From NCBI RefSeq assembly GCF_963678975.1, contig NC_089272.1, positions 65,071,834 through 65,135,833 of the forward strand: 64,000 nucleotides of DNA, read 5' to 3'. Position 1 is the first letter of the stretch. Every line of letters starts with the position of its first letter. The stretch is from Dysidea avara (lineage: Eukaryota > Porifera > Demospongiae > Dictyoceratida > Dysideidae). This document shows positions 49,412 to 60,403 of this stretch, piece after piece. The notes beneath the pieces were generated by a model. It saw nothing but the letters and a program-made list of their open reading frames with translations. It was not told where the DNA came from and did no database searches. The position numbers were made by a program, and so were the translations under genes.

Positions 49412-51066
49412 TAGCATTGGGCTATTTCTTTTACGTGTGTACATGTATTTTTTTTTTCTAACAGGCTATTTATGATCATTTACCCCGACAATGAAAGTTG
49501 ACACCATCTGAATGGAATGAAGCTGCTGAATTGTTAAAATTAAGGGTGAACAATAAGCTACTTCAGCAGTACCTATCACAATCAACTGGGAAGATTGTTA
49601 CCCTAAAAGATATCAGCAATATAAAGCACTCAATACGGAAAATGGATGGAAATGATTTGGAAAAATTGTCTTCTTATCTGAAGGCAATAGAAGGTAAAAC
49701 ATTTTGTGTAACTGAGTAATGTACATCACCAAATATTTTATTTATTGTGCATTGCAAGTATTCCACATTTTCGCACAAATCTAATTTTATAGTATTAAAT
49801 TGATACAATGGTTGAAATATTTGTGAACAATAAAAATTGTGTAAATTTTTTGAACACTTGTTTTCATGATGAAGAAAGGTGCAAAAACATATTCCCCAAA
49901 GTTTAAAAATCTTTGTTTACTATCATCAATGTTCCCAAGGATATGGAAGATATGAGCATTAGTATGCTCCATGTTCAATAAGCCATTCACTCTCACTTTT
50001 TTCAAATTTTTACCCTTGTAGTGCTGAAAGGCATAAATTACTTATTAATTTTATGAGAAAGTAATAGTGAAAGTCGTGTTGATTGTACTCGTAAGTTGTG
50101 ACCGTTGAACTAAGCACATGTAATTTATTTTCAAGTTCCATTTTGTCACTGTACAAATCAATCTTTCTGTTTTTACCAGTTTGCTTTGAACATTCTCAGT
50201 TTATAGGCTGAAACTTTGGTTGGCCATTCCTATGTAGATAAATATGTAATTATAATGGAGTTAAAAATGCAGATCCGGTCTTATATAGCAGCAGTACTTC
50301 TTTGAGCACATAACATAGTTATCTCATATGCACTTGCATAATATATATTATGTGCATGCATACTTAAATACAGAAGTAATAGAGGGGTGTGTAAGCACCC
50401 TTCTATATCTCCACTAACAGACTGGAAACTGACTTACTAATGGACTAGAAACTTGCCTTAAATATCTATGCATTACTTAACTGCATGTTTAGTTGTCTTA
50501 AAACAATATCAATTGCAGTTATGACTTATGCAAACCTCTGAACACAATCTTGAAGAGTGCTTGAACTGATATAGGATGCAGATTCAAGGCTGCCAGGCTT
50601 CCCAGGTACAGTCATGGATTTTTCTCCTTTCTGCAACTTTTCAAATACACTTAATATGACATCTTTAAACAGGCTGTAGGACCAGGTGTCCTACAAACCT
50701 TTCAACTGCACTTGTGCTATAAAGCCTTAAAAGAAATAAATAACCTCTGCACTTGAAACTAGTTTGAAATCCTGTGGTTAGAAGTAGTATACTCATCATG
50801 TTATGGCTGTAAACTTGTTGCAGTGACGTGTAATCCAAGAAACAAGCTTGGAAGATACCATCAATTATATGCTATAGTACGTATTTTTTGGACTTTTATT
50901 CAAATTAACTGCTGCAATTATTGCTTTTGCAAGTCCATTTTCCAATCCATTCTGTGCTATAGTCATGTCGTGCATACTTGCCTAAATAACTAAAATTGTG
51001 GAATGGTCTTTCATGTTGCATAAAACATGCATGTTCGTTCGCGTTCACACATGCATCTGTACACAT

Positions 51067-51362
<296 letters not shown>

Positions 51363-52645
51363 ACGCCACAGGTCTGAGTGCTTTTTGCATGCCATGTGTA
51401 CAGTGCTGTATATAGCAGGGTTAAAAACCAATGAGTTATTTGGATTTTCCAGGTCAACTGAGCCATAATTTTTTAGTCAAGTAGGTCACATTTACAAAAT
51501 ATCGGATAACATGAATGACGTATCAATCAAGTTTCATCACTGCATTGGTTTAGGTGGATGGCAATGTAAGTGTGCCACTGGTGGGGTTTCAGAATGATTG
51601 ATTAGTAAAAATAATGATTGCATGCAAGCAGCCTATTGCTCCACCCCTTTTCACAGGGTAGTGCTGACAGATTAGTCATTTTAGGTGCCTTGTATATAGG
51701 GGGAACATAACATTTGCAATCAATAACTCAAGAATGGGACTGTGTGATGAAACACGGAATTAGTTTCTAATAAGTTTTGGATGATATCTCAAACAGCAAG
51801 ATTTATATGCTGCTCTCTGTAGACCTTGGAGCCACACCCACTTATTGTGATTATATTGTTGAAGTAGTTCATCAATAAAAATTTATGTGGTTTGGAATAA
51901 TGTACTATTTATGGCAACATTGAAATCAGGTCACTACTACCGATTCAGATGACCTGGAAGTAACCCAAGGTGTTCATGTTCACTATTTATATCTAGCTAT
52001 ATTTTGGGCACCCCACCAGTATAAGTATTAAAATTTCTAGCTATATAGTGTGAGCTATAATAATGATCAGTCAGTAAAATAATTGGTATTGGTTTGGCTA
52101 AATAAGTAGGTTCATCACCTTTGGGCAATATCACACATTTCCAATAAGTGGGCATTCCCCACAAAAGAAGCTGGCAAAGACTTATACAATCACTGTGTTT
52201 CCCATTGAGTTGTATGATATATAATGGATTAGTGGGGCATGGCTCCACGTATGCCTACAGACATGCAGTAATAGAAAAATATTATCTATGCTACATAGTG
52301 GATGTGACTTAATAGAGAGCTCAGACCATGATACACCATGATGCATCAATGCACTCCCATGTCACCAAACTAAATGATTAATGTCACATGTGATCCAATT
52401 TGGGTCAGACCTGGATATTCTGTAAACCAGCTCAGAGTGTGACCCGGGTGACTCGACACTGATTCAATGCTGATTTATGTACAAGTGTATAATGTTTTAT
52501 TGAATATTTGATATTAGATATAACTGCTGCTATGTATTATAAAATGTAGCTCTTGATCCATACCTTGGTTTTAGGGTCAGTTCCAAAATTACTATAGGGG
52601 TCAGTGGGTCATCAAGATCAGTTTCAACCCTAATATGTAGTACAT
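51363..52645. other. Spacer inside the ZSWIM-like pseudogene
   Basis: Nothing coding was recognised. Frames such as 51997-52248 lack motifs. Confidence 0.45.
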
Positions 52646-54479
52646 ATGTACCCGTGTACATACTTGAAGTGCTCTTTAGAGCTATTTCTTCCAGGATCAA
52701 CAGTTGAATTTCTGTGTGATGAAGACAAGAATCTTGTTGGTATTGTTTTTCAAGACGGCATTATGAAATCAACCTTTTCTGCTTTCCCAGAAGTTTTACT
52801 GGTGGATGCAACATATAAATTAACAGAATTGATGATGCCCGTGTACTTGATGATGGTGGTTGACGGAAATGGTCAAAGTGAAATTGTGTGTGCCTTTGTT
52901 ACAGTTTTGGAAACTGAAGAGTCAATGGGCAAAATGATACAAGTTTTCAAGTCTCACAATCCAGCTTGGGCCTCCTCAAGAGTTTTAATCTCAGACAAAG
53001 ATTGCAGTGAGAGAGCTGTTTTTGCAAAAGAGTTTCCTGGTATTTGTTTACAGCTCTGTTAATTTCATGTGTTACGAAGTTTTAGACGAGAGATTACTTG
53101 TGACAAAATGGGAATCAGAGCTGGAGAAAGAGATCATGCTTTGGAAATTTTGTTAAAACTTGCATATTCTAGGTCTGAGTCAGACTACAATCAGCACTAT
53201 GAAGTAAGTAAGAATGTGTGATGCATAAGTTGTTACCACTTCATCAGTGTAAATAGCTGATGTGCTTATTGTAGTCATGTATCTGTATTAAAACCATACT
53301 CACTGTACACATGGCTCAATCATGTATATGTGACCTGCTGAGTGAAAACCCGACTTGCTTGATTTTACGACTTCGTTGTTGTCTAGAGGGAATAAACAAT
53401 GGGGTGTTAAAGTTGCAGTCTTTTCTGGTCAGTACTATGTACTATTGGAGTTACAGCACTAGAAAGCAAAAGTTGATTTGCAACATTGCCGTGAATTGAG
53501 GTATTCATCAAGGTACAATAAACTTATGTTTTACAACATATTAATAGCTTACGTTTTCTTTGTGGTACAAAAATGAAGCAAGGATATTCTCCATGAAAAG
53601 GCAAATCTAGTGATGTATTATGCATTTCAGTTTATGACATTTTTCACTGATTTGTGAATGCTTTATTAAATATCATCTGGCTACTTATACTGAGTGAGCT
53701 ACACAATAGCTTATTGAGAGGCATGGTTACCATTTCTTGATTTCTACGGCAATTAAGAGAAGACAATAAGTATCTGCTTAATAGTTGGCTTAAAAGGGTT
53801 CCAGCTAGATAAAAAGAGGTAGTTAACTGCATATGTACAACTCACCTATAAGCAAGTTTTAAAAAGGGTTAGGCTAACTTATTTCAAAATGGGCCTATCT
53901 AAATTTTTAGTATTAAATCTGGGTGACGCATTTCAAAATGGGTTGACCAATTTTAAATCATTCAAATTTCGAAGAGGTTCATAACACTATTGTATCATGT
54001 GTATTATACATGTAGGTGACTTCATGGTATTGTTATTATAGGATTTACGGCTTGCTGGTCTCACCACAGTTTTTACTTACTACAATGATAATTGGCATCC
54101 CATTCGAGAGGAATGGTAGAATGTTTTAAGAACACAGCCTTCACCCTGGGTGAGAGGACAAACAACAGATTAGAGAGTATCAATTCTAAAGTGAAGAGTG
54201 TTTGTGCAAGGTATCTGCATGCTTGAATGCATACCTAGACAAGTATAAGGAAAAATTAAGAATTGTAAATTCAATTAGGGATCATAGAAAAAAGTAGGAG
54301 GTCACCTACACTTGCAGATAAACTAGTGGACATTTCATCCATAATTCAGTCATGGATACAAGGATAAATGTTCACTAACATATTTGCAGGTGTAGGCAAC
54401 CTTCCTTGTTCCCTACATTTTTACTACTGTATGATCCCTAGTCAAACTTAAAACTTTTATATATGTACTTGTTTGTTTA

Positions 54480-54890
54480 CATTTTCGCTAGAGGTAATGT
54501 TTATCACTGAAAATGTTCCCCAACTAAATCATTGTCTCAAAACCATTACACTTTGCTTCCAGCTCTTTCCAGCCCATTTCACAGTGCTACAAACAAAAAA
54601 ACAGTAGAAGTGCCTCTGCAATCAATTCCATGGAAAATACGGATGATTCCTGTTTACAATTGTATGGAAGCTATTGCGCTACCACAATCAACACCTTGCT
54701 ATCACAAATTGATACCTTCGGTTGTTAACAAAAAGAAATGGGACACAAAGGAGGACAAAGGTAAGTCCATGATGTGTACATTGTACATACTGTGGTGCAT
54801 CTGTCAAGTTAAAGCAACAATGAATAAAATAGCTAGCTATTATCGAGTTGCACTTGTCTGAAGGCATTGGGCAGGCAGGCAGGTTAGGGT
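54480..54890 (+). repeat. Dispersed repeat R1, copy 3
   Basis: Matches 3170-3620 through GTGCCTCTGCAATCAATTCC, CCATGGAAAATACGGA, GACACAAAGGAGGACAAAGG and a GTAAGTCCA donor-like site. It ends TTGTCTGAAGGCATTGGGCA with a few AGGC units, then GGTTAGGGTTAGGG at about 54883-54897, a short internal telomere-like word. Confidence 0.75.
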
Positions 54891-54897
54891 TAGGGCC

Positions 54898-55962
54898 TTT
54901 ACCGCATGTCCCTCATACAGCCATCAGTGTCCCTCAAAACCTGAAATTACGTAAATGTTATAAAATTGTTTTTTTATCATCTAGCAACCACCCAGCACCC
55001 AAAATGTCTATTAAATCTACTATTCTTGGTGTTGTATATGCCCAAACTGTCCATCAAATCTTCTTTTCTTGGTGTTGTTTTTATTCTGCCTGCGGTGTTT
55101 CAGGAGTTTATAGTAACATAGCATATAGCTATATAGCACACTACTGAGTATATAGTCCCAGTTGACGTGCAGTTTACTTTAGTATGTGTATAGCTACAGC
55201 TATATAGAGATTGTAAAGTAAAACAGTTACAGTGAGCTCTGTTTTGTGTATTATATGTATGGGTATATATGTGTGTTTTATTTGTGATAGGAGAGAGCTA
55301 CCGATGTGGGAATTGCTAACTGTGCTAGTTTTCATCAGCTTGGTACCAGACATAGTGCTCTGGAGTGTCAGGTTTTTATTCGCAGTTTGTCTGTGCCAAA
55401 GTGGGACATGCACTGTTACCGGTGAAGTCTCACACTGAGAGAAGCCCTGGTGAGACCCTTGGTTGAAAGGATTATATTACAGTAAAATAAGGGCTCGTCC
55501 CAAAGGCTCCAAACAGTGGAGACATTCAGTTGTGCTCAGCTGAAGTGGCAAAGGAATCATATTGCACAGATGCATTAGTCAGTTGTTGACCAAAGCATGA
55601 GCTTGGTAGCTGTATAGTAACAGAGATTGTATTTCTTTAGTAGCTCAATGTTGTTTTGATATATATACATATACATATATATATATATATTTACACCTCA
55701 GATTGTGGTATTGTAATTGGAGCTCACAGTGGGTATAGGCAACTATGTACCTATCCTGGGTTATGGTATGTAACTGTGTGCTGGTGGCTATTATAGTCTC
55801 ACCAAGTGGGAGTGCCACTCACACAATCTTCACTATTTGGTTTATAGCTGTATGGCCATATGTGTAGTTGTATTATTTGACTGGCAAGTTTAATTCGTCG
55901 TGTAATAGCTACACGGAGACCAAATGGGTTGAGAATTTCCCATTATAAATATCCATCGTACT
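54898..55962. other. Spacer before the Penelope array
   Basis: No gene recognised. An (AT)n tract lies at about 55660-55691. The nearest landmark to the right is hammerhead A. Confidence 0.5.
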
Positions 55963-56013
55963 GGTCACGACCGGTTTCGTTTCAGCTCTACGCCGGAAAC
56001 TCATCAGGCAACC
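55963..56013 (-). ncRNA. Hammerhead ribozyme-like motif A
   Basis: Minus-strand RNA reads GGUUGC (stem I), CUGAUGA (core), GUUUC / GAAAC (stem II, 12-nt loop), GAAA (core), ACCGGU (stem III, self-complementary), GUC (cleavage site) and GUGACC (other side of stem I, 6 pairs including two G-U). All invariant core bases are present. Stem III is too short to form alone but is palindromic, as in dimeric minimal hammerheads of Penelope elements. Confidence 0.82.
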
Positions 56014-56357
56014 TTAGACGCGGATTTAGTATTGCCAGAGTAGTGCTGTACTACTTTATGGTGAAGAATTGGTAGCCCGGTATGAGATACTCGGGCCGAC
56101 GCGTTATGTAGCGTCTGACGTCACGGCGTGGGGACGCTATTGTTTCTGAGTCTTTTGAAGTGTGAAAACCACGTGATATGGTGACACTTGTTGATAACAC
56201 TTATTCCAAGTTTTGGAATATGTAAAATTGTAGTTTGTATCACAAGATTGGGGGTTTACTTTGTTATAGCGTCAATATACTCAGTGTGTTAGCTATAGAA
56301 TTAGAATGAAACACCTTTGTATGAGCTAGCCTGACTGTGTATAGCTAGCTAGGTATA

Positions 56358-56853
56358 GTTGTAGGGTTAGGGTTAGGGTTAAGGTTAGGGTTTGGGGGAA
56401 CAACAGTGTTCCCTGCACCATCAATCCCTTCCTCAGCACTATGGTTCCCTGTCTGTTCAGTGTTGTGCTGTACATTAGGGTTAGGGTTAGGGTTGGGGGA
56501 ACAACAGTGTTCCCTGCACCATCAATCCCTTCCTCAGCACTATGGTTCCCTGTCTGTTCAGTGTTGTGCTGTACATTTACATTGTTAGTACCTGTGTTTA
56601 GAACATTGTTATTTTCTTCTTGCTGTTGTTGTTCATTTGTAGGTCCAGTAAGGTCAATAGGATTAGGGGGCAGTTTCCTTCCAGAGGTGGCTCTACTCGG
56701 AGGTTGACTACTGGTGCTTTGATTGCCAGAGTTTCTCGTTTCTCGTGGAGAGTTTCTCGTGGCAGGAGAGGGTTGAGTCGAAGGGTACACAGATTTGTAC
56801 GTCCTTGGTTTGCCGTTCCTCAGGGTGCTTCCATCGCGGTTGGTGCGACTCAT
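56358..56853 (-). CDS. Penelope ORF1-like frame b with telomeric linker
   Basis: Starts MSRTNRDGSTLRNGKPRTYK (ATG 56853; a frame opens further upstream to 56895). The N-terminus is basic and Ser/Thr/Pro-rich (SQPPSRATSGRKLPPNP), which suggests nucleic-acid binding. A Gln/Asn-rich module follows (EQQQQEENNNVLNTGTNNVN, then AEEGIDGAGNTVVPP). After PP the frame enters TTAGGG repeats, reads a second truncated copy of the module in another frame, then more telomeric repeats (TLTLTL), and stops in the non-coding part at about 56326. No homologous domain was recognised. Expression is unproven. Confidence 0.55.
56361..56395. repeat. Internal telomeric tract 1
   Basis: (TTAGGG)n with a TTAAGG variant, ending in TTAGGGTTTGGGGGAAC, the same junction as at 59856-59876. 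Confidence 0.9.
56396..56635 (-). repeat. Duplicated ORF1 module, with TTAGGG between
   Basis: A truncated copy (about 56396-56479) and a full copy (about 56496-56635) of the Gln/Asn-rich ORF1 segment, nearly identical to 59872-60010. The truncated copy stops in GCTGTACATT and runs directly into AGGGTTAGGG (56480-56495), so the join shares the letters TTA with the repeat. Confidence 0.85.
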
Positions 56854-57064
56854 GACTTTACTGTTAGACAGATTTACTTTAATGATTATATACACAAAGA
56901 ATGATAATGTACGCGTACAATTACAAGCCTAAATACATACAACCTAATGTAATACAAGTACAAAATACCATACAGACGACATAACAAACAAAAGAGGACT
57001 CTTACAACAACAAAATAAGTTACAAAATGTTCGTGACTGTCCTTGTAATAGGAGAGCTTGCTGG

Positions 57065-57101
57065 CGTGACCGCGGTTTCGGTTCAGGGCCTTCTTCAGAC
57101 G
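57065..57101 (-). ncRNA. Hammerhead ribozyme-like motif B
   Basis: Minus-strand RNA: CGU (stem I), CUGAAGA (core), stem-loop II AGGCCCUGAACC, GAAA (core), ACCGCGGU (palindromic stem III), GUC (cleavage site), ACG (stem I). Stem I is only 3 pairs and stem II only 2, so it is weaker than motifs A and C. It is 3' of the PLE-1 RT and 5' of ORF1 b. Confidence 0.7.
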
Positions 57102-57236
57102 AAACAAACTCACTCCAAGTTGCAATCGTAAGAGAGTGAAAGGGCTGTCAATTAACAGAGTTTATATAGGTTGACGTCATCAAAGATGAGGGGGAACACG
57201 GAGGTGAAATTCCAGTATACGTATGTCGGAAGTGGC

Positions 57237-59551
57237 TCACGTAATAACATTAAAGCCAAAAGGTATCTTCGTTTTGAATTGCTGGATGAACCACATTTCT
57301 TTAGCTTTTCTAGCGGGAGTATCGACAATTCTATCAAGGATAGATAACTTGTAGGTTTGAGCAAAGGTTTGCTTGTGCTCTTGAAGATGGTGATACAAGG
57401 GTCTATTGGTAGCTTGATTGGACATATTCCTGTGTCTTCTCATTCTGGCACGTAGTGTGGTAGAGGTCTCTCCTACGTATTGCTTGTAACAATGTACACA
57501 TTCCAGTAGATAGACTACACCTACAGAGTCACATGCATAGATGTTAGTGATGTCAAAAGATACTTGTGTTTGATAACTGATAACTCGAGCACTGCCCTTT
57601 AGTTGACTGCAGCAGGCACAATCCTCTCTCCTGCAAGCTATATTCTTAGCTGGAAATTGTTTACTGGTGATAGTAGGTGAAGGGTGAATTGTTAAGTCGG
57701 TAGGTACCTCAATGTCCAATTTATTATTGGGTAATCTTTGCTTGATGTTCTTGTGATTGGTGAAAGTGTGTTGAACTGGTTTCTGATATAAGTGTTTTTT
57801 AGTCTCTGAATTAGCAGTTAACATTGGCCAGTGGTCTTTACAGGCCCTTACAAACTTTTTGTTAATGTCAAACTTACTCACAATGATGATTGGGTTGTCC
57901 CGTGTCTGTGATGTGGTATCACTCTTCTTCAGATGATTATTTCTTTCAGAAAATGGTATATCAGGTAAGTCTAATGTGGCATAGCCTCTGACTGAGAACT
58001 GTTTTTTAATATGGTTCATGGTAGTTTCATAGTCTGACTGTTTAGTACAATTACGAAGGATTCTTACATTTTCCCCTCGGTAGATACCTTTAAAGGTGAA
58101 TTTAGGATGGTAGGAAGATGTCTGTAGATAAGAAAAAGTGTTAGTGGTTTTAAAATGGGGTTTGACATAAAGTTGATGGTTCTCCTTGACAATATTGATG
58201 TCCAGGTAAGTGACTTCAGTAGTGGAAGATTCAAATGTGAACTTAATAGTTGGGTGACAATTATTTAGGTGGTCCATAAATTTTATCAATTCCTCCTCCG
58301 TGTCTTTCCAAATTATAAGTAAATCATCGATGTATCTACGGTAGTAGACTGGTCTGGTGTTTCTGTTAAAAATAAATTTATCCTCAAAATTAGACATAAA
58401 TAGATTGGCATAGTTAGGGGCCATGGCTGTGCCCATTGCAATCCCTCGAACCTGCAGAAAGAAAAGGTCACCAAAAGTAAAACAATTATTATATAATATA
58501 AAACTCAACATTTCTTTTAATATAAGTATAGATGGAGATGTGGGGTCCTTGTAGTTTTCCAATTCAGTTAGAATAATGTTAATGGATTCCTCTATTGGTA
58601 TGCTGGGATATAATGACTTAACGTCGGCTGTGACTAGTAATGAGTTATTTGGAATACGTAATTGCTCCACTTCAGTAATGACTTGTATGGAGTTTTTGAG
58701 TATGTGAGTTTTAGTGGCGACAATGGGTTTCAGTAAGTGGTCCATGAACTGAGATAGCAGGCAAGTGGGACTGTGAATGTTAGAAACTATTGGCCTGACA
58801 GCCAAGGGAGTCTTATGTAATTTTTTCAAAAAGTAAATAAAAGGAGTTCTAGGTTTATCATCCTGAGTGAGAAAACTATAAACTTCATGATTGATTAGAC
58901 CACGACTAAAGCAGTGGTTAACAAATGTCTTGATTTTGACATGTAACTCTGATGTGAGGTCTTTATCAATACGGTGATAAATGTCCTGGTCTGATAAATG
59001 TTTGAGACCGTCTCTTGTGTAGCATTCCATGGTTTCGACAACAACAGTGTCGCCCTTATCACTCTTGGAAATTCTGATGTCCTTACGATTACACAGTTTA
59101 TTAAGTATATTTCTATCTCTTCTATTGATGTTGTCCTTGCCTGATTGTGTAGTACCAATGTTGCAAGAGACTCTGACTTCATTTACAAATTGGTCGATGG
59201 CATTACTGACTGGGGTTGTTACTTTGGACACATCACTGACTGTTTTCATTAGTCCACCCTTTGGAATGTCGTATCTGTATGGTACACAACGTTTAGTTAA
59301 GTTGGCTTTCAAGGAACTGGTGTCTAGTTCTAAATGCTTGGGAGTGTATGTACTGTAGGGTATATATTTAAAACCTTTTTGTAACACCCTCATCTCCGGT
59401 AGGGAAATGGAGGCTGGGGGAATGACTGATATGTTGATTGCGGTTGTAGACTTTGTAGTAACCAGTTTAAAGTATTTACGAGCCCTCCAAGCTGATTTCC
59501 TTGTACTGGTGGGTTTGTGTTTCCCCAATACTGGTTTGGGTAGTTATTAGG
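57237..59551 (-). CDS. PLE-1 reverse transcriptase with GIY-YIG endonuclease
   Basis: About 770 codons open without stop. N-terminal LPEMRVLQKGFKYIP is the conserved Penelope N-terminal motif, and SKSDKGDTVVVETM follows. RT blocks: IYFLKKLHKTPLAVRPIVS, SLLVTADVKSLYPSIP (motif A aspartate), GIAMGTAMAPNYANLFM (motif B), YYRRYIDDLLIIW (motif C, YxDD). The linker has CRREDCACC, a zinc-binding Cys cluster. The GIY-YIG nuclease is VVYLLECVHCYKQYVGET then LRARMRRHR. All key residues are present. Two stops precede LPKPVLGKHKP at about 59551, and the first ATG is only at 59393, inside the domain region. The protein must therefore start at a non-ATG codon or be joined to upstream coding by splicing or frameshift. 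Confidence 0.92.
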
Positions 59552-59792
59552 AGGTGCAATGTTATTATGTGATGGAGGTTGTTCAAAATGAGGTCTTCTA
59601 ATATTGTTGTCATCCCTGTTAAAGTTTCGGTTATTTCTATACGAAGGCAATTGTTGTCTGTTGAATGGCTCTTGTGGTCTGTAACCTGGGGGATCCTGTT
59701 CTGGCCTCCTGGGTCTGAATTGATGAGGATGGTTATAGGGTAGATTGTTTCCTTGTCTAGGTGCCTGGTAAGTTCTTCTGTTGTATTGTCTG
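59390..59792 (-). CDS. Asn/Gln/Pro/Arg-rich frame upstream of PLE-1 RT
   Basis: Open from just after a TAA in the telomeric tract, reading RRQYNRRTYQAPRQGNNL, FRPRRPEQDPPGYRPQEPF and LPSYRNNRNFNRDDNN, ending PPFPYRR. Composition suggests an RNA-binding, capsid-like or disordered protein. It has no ATG and overlaps the RT frame by about 140 bp. It may be the C-terminal half of ORF1, separated by a frame change in the telomeric tract. Confidence 0.45.
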
Positions 59793-59872
59793 CGTTAGGG
59801 TTAGGGTTAGGGTTAGGGTTAGGGTTAGGGTTAGGGTTAGGGTTAGTTAGGGTTAGGGTTAGGGTTTGGGGG
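59793..59872. repeat. Internal telomeric tract inside PLE-1
   Basis: About 12 TTAGGG units with one TTAGTTAGGG (a 4-bp unit at about 59845) and a TTTGGGGG end. On the minus strand it is read as Pro-Asn from both sides, but the 4-bp unit changes frame and brings a TAA for ORF1 c. Confidence 0.95.
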
Positions 59873-60169
59873 AACAACAGTGTTCCCTGCACCATCAATC
59901 CCTTCCTCAGCACTATGGTTCCCTGTCTGTTCAGTGTTGTGCTGTACATTTACATTGTTAGTACCTGTGTTTAGAACATTGTTATTTTCTTCTTGCTGTT
60001 GTTGTTCATTAGGGTTAGGGTTAGAGTTAGGGTTTTGGTTGTCATCTATCCTGTCAACTTCTGCTTGGCTTTCTCCTTGTTTGGCCTTTTTAATCACTTC
60101 TGTATTCTCTTCAGTTCCTGGGGATAGCTGTCTCTTTGATCTGTTATTTTCCTCTGCTGAGTCACTCAT
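59843..60169 (-). CDS. Penelope ORF1-like frame c with telomeric linker
   Basis: Starts MSDSAEENNRSKRQLSPGT (ATG 60169). An acidic start with basic clusters (NRSKRQ, IKKAKQ) resembles a nuclear-localisation region. A short NPNSNPNPN is encoded by TTAGGG units at 60010-60036. Then comes the shared Gln/Asn module ending AGNTVVPP and a Pro-Asn run encoded by the telomeric tract. The ATG is 72 nt downstream of hammerhead C, so it would be the first ORF of a ribozyme-cleaved RNA. The N-terminus differs from ORF1 b although the module is almost identical. Confidence 0.6.
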   Translation of the reverse strand: MSDSAEENNRSKRQLSPGTEENTEVIKKAKQGESQAEVDRIDDNQNPNSNPNPNEQQQQEENNNVLNTGTNNVNVQHNTEQTGNHSAEEGIDGAGNTVVPPNPNPNPN

Positions 60170-60240
60170 TTTAATCAACAAATCAACAAAATCATCAATA
60201 ATCAACAAAATCAACAACAAAACAATAATAATCAACAAAA

Positions 60241-60281
60241 TACAAAAACCGGTTTCGGCTAAGAGCCTTCGTCAGTTTGTA
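60241..60281 (-). ncRNA. Hammerhead ribozyme-like motif C
   Basis: Minus-strand RNA: UACAAA (stem I), CUGACGA (core), GGC / GCC (stem II, UCUUA loop), GAAA (core), ACCGGU (palindromic stem III), GUU (cleavage site) and UUUGUA (stem I, 6 perfect pairs). It lies between the PLE-2 RT (3' side) and ORF1 c (5' side). Confidence 0.8.
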
Positions 60282-60403
60282 ATTGTGTGGATGTGTTAAT
60301 TACTTATATATGCATGGTTACAAGGATCAATTGTGGGTTTAAGTTAAGTTGAGTCATGTGTATGTCATAATGTCTAAAAGTTGTAGTTGTGGGTTAGAGT
60401 ATT

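Larger units (their letters stand above)
55963..57101 (-). mobile_element. RT-less Penelope-derived unit between two hammerheads
   Basis: From hammerhead B (5') to hammerhead A (3'): an ORF1-like frame, two telomeric tracts and about 340 bp of non-coding DNA, but no RT or endonuclease. It could be an internal deletion of a full element or a non-autonomous unit moved in trans. The orientation equals that of the full elements to the right. Confidence 0.6.
57065..60281 (-). mobile_element. Penelope-like retroelement PLE-1
   Basis: From hammerhead C (5') through ORF1 c, a telomeric tract, an Asn/Gln/Pro-rich frame and an intact RT plus GIY-YIG frame to hammerhead B (3'), about 3.2 kb. Ribozymes at both ends of a unit fit the pseudo-LTR arrangement known for Penelope elements. 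Frame changes around the telomeric tract separate ORF1 from RT. Confidence 0.8.

Noticed and set aside
58895..59358. Frames of 95 and 109 residues overlapping PLE-1 RT
   Set aside because: They are out-of-frame shadows of the intact RT reading frame.
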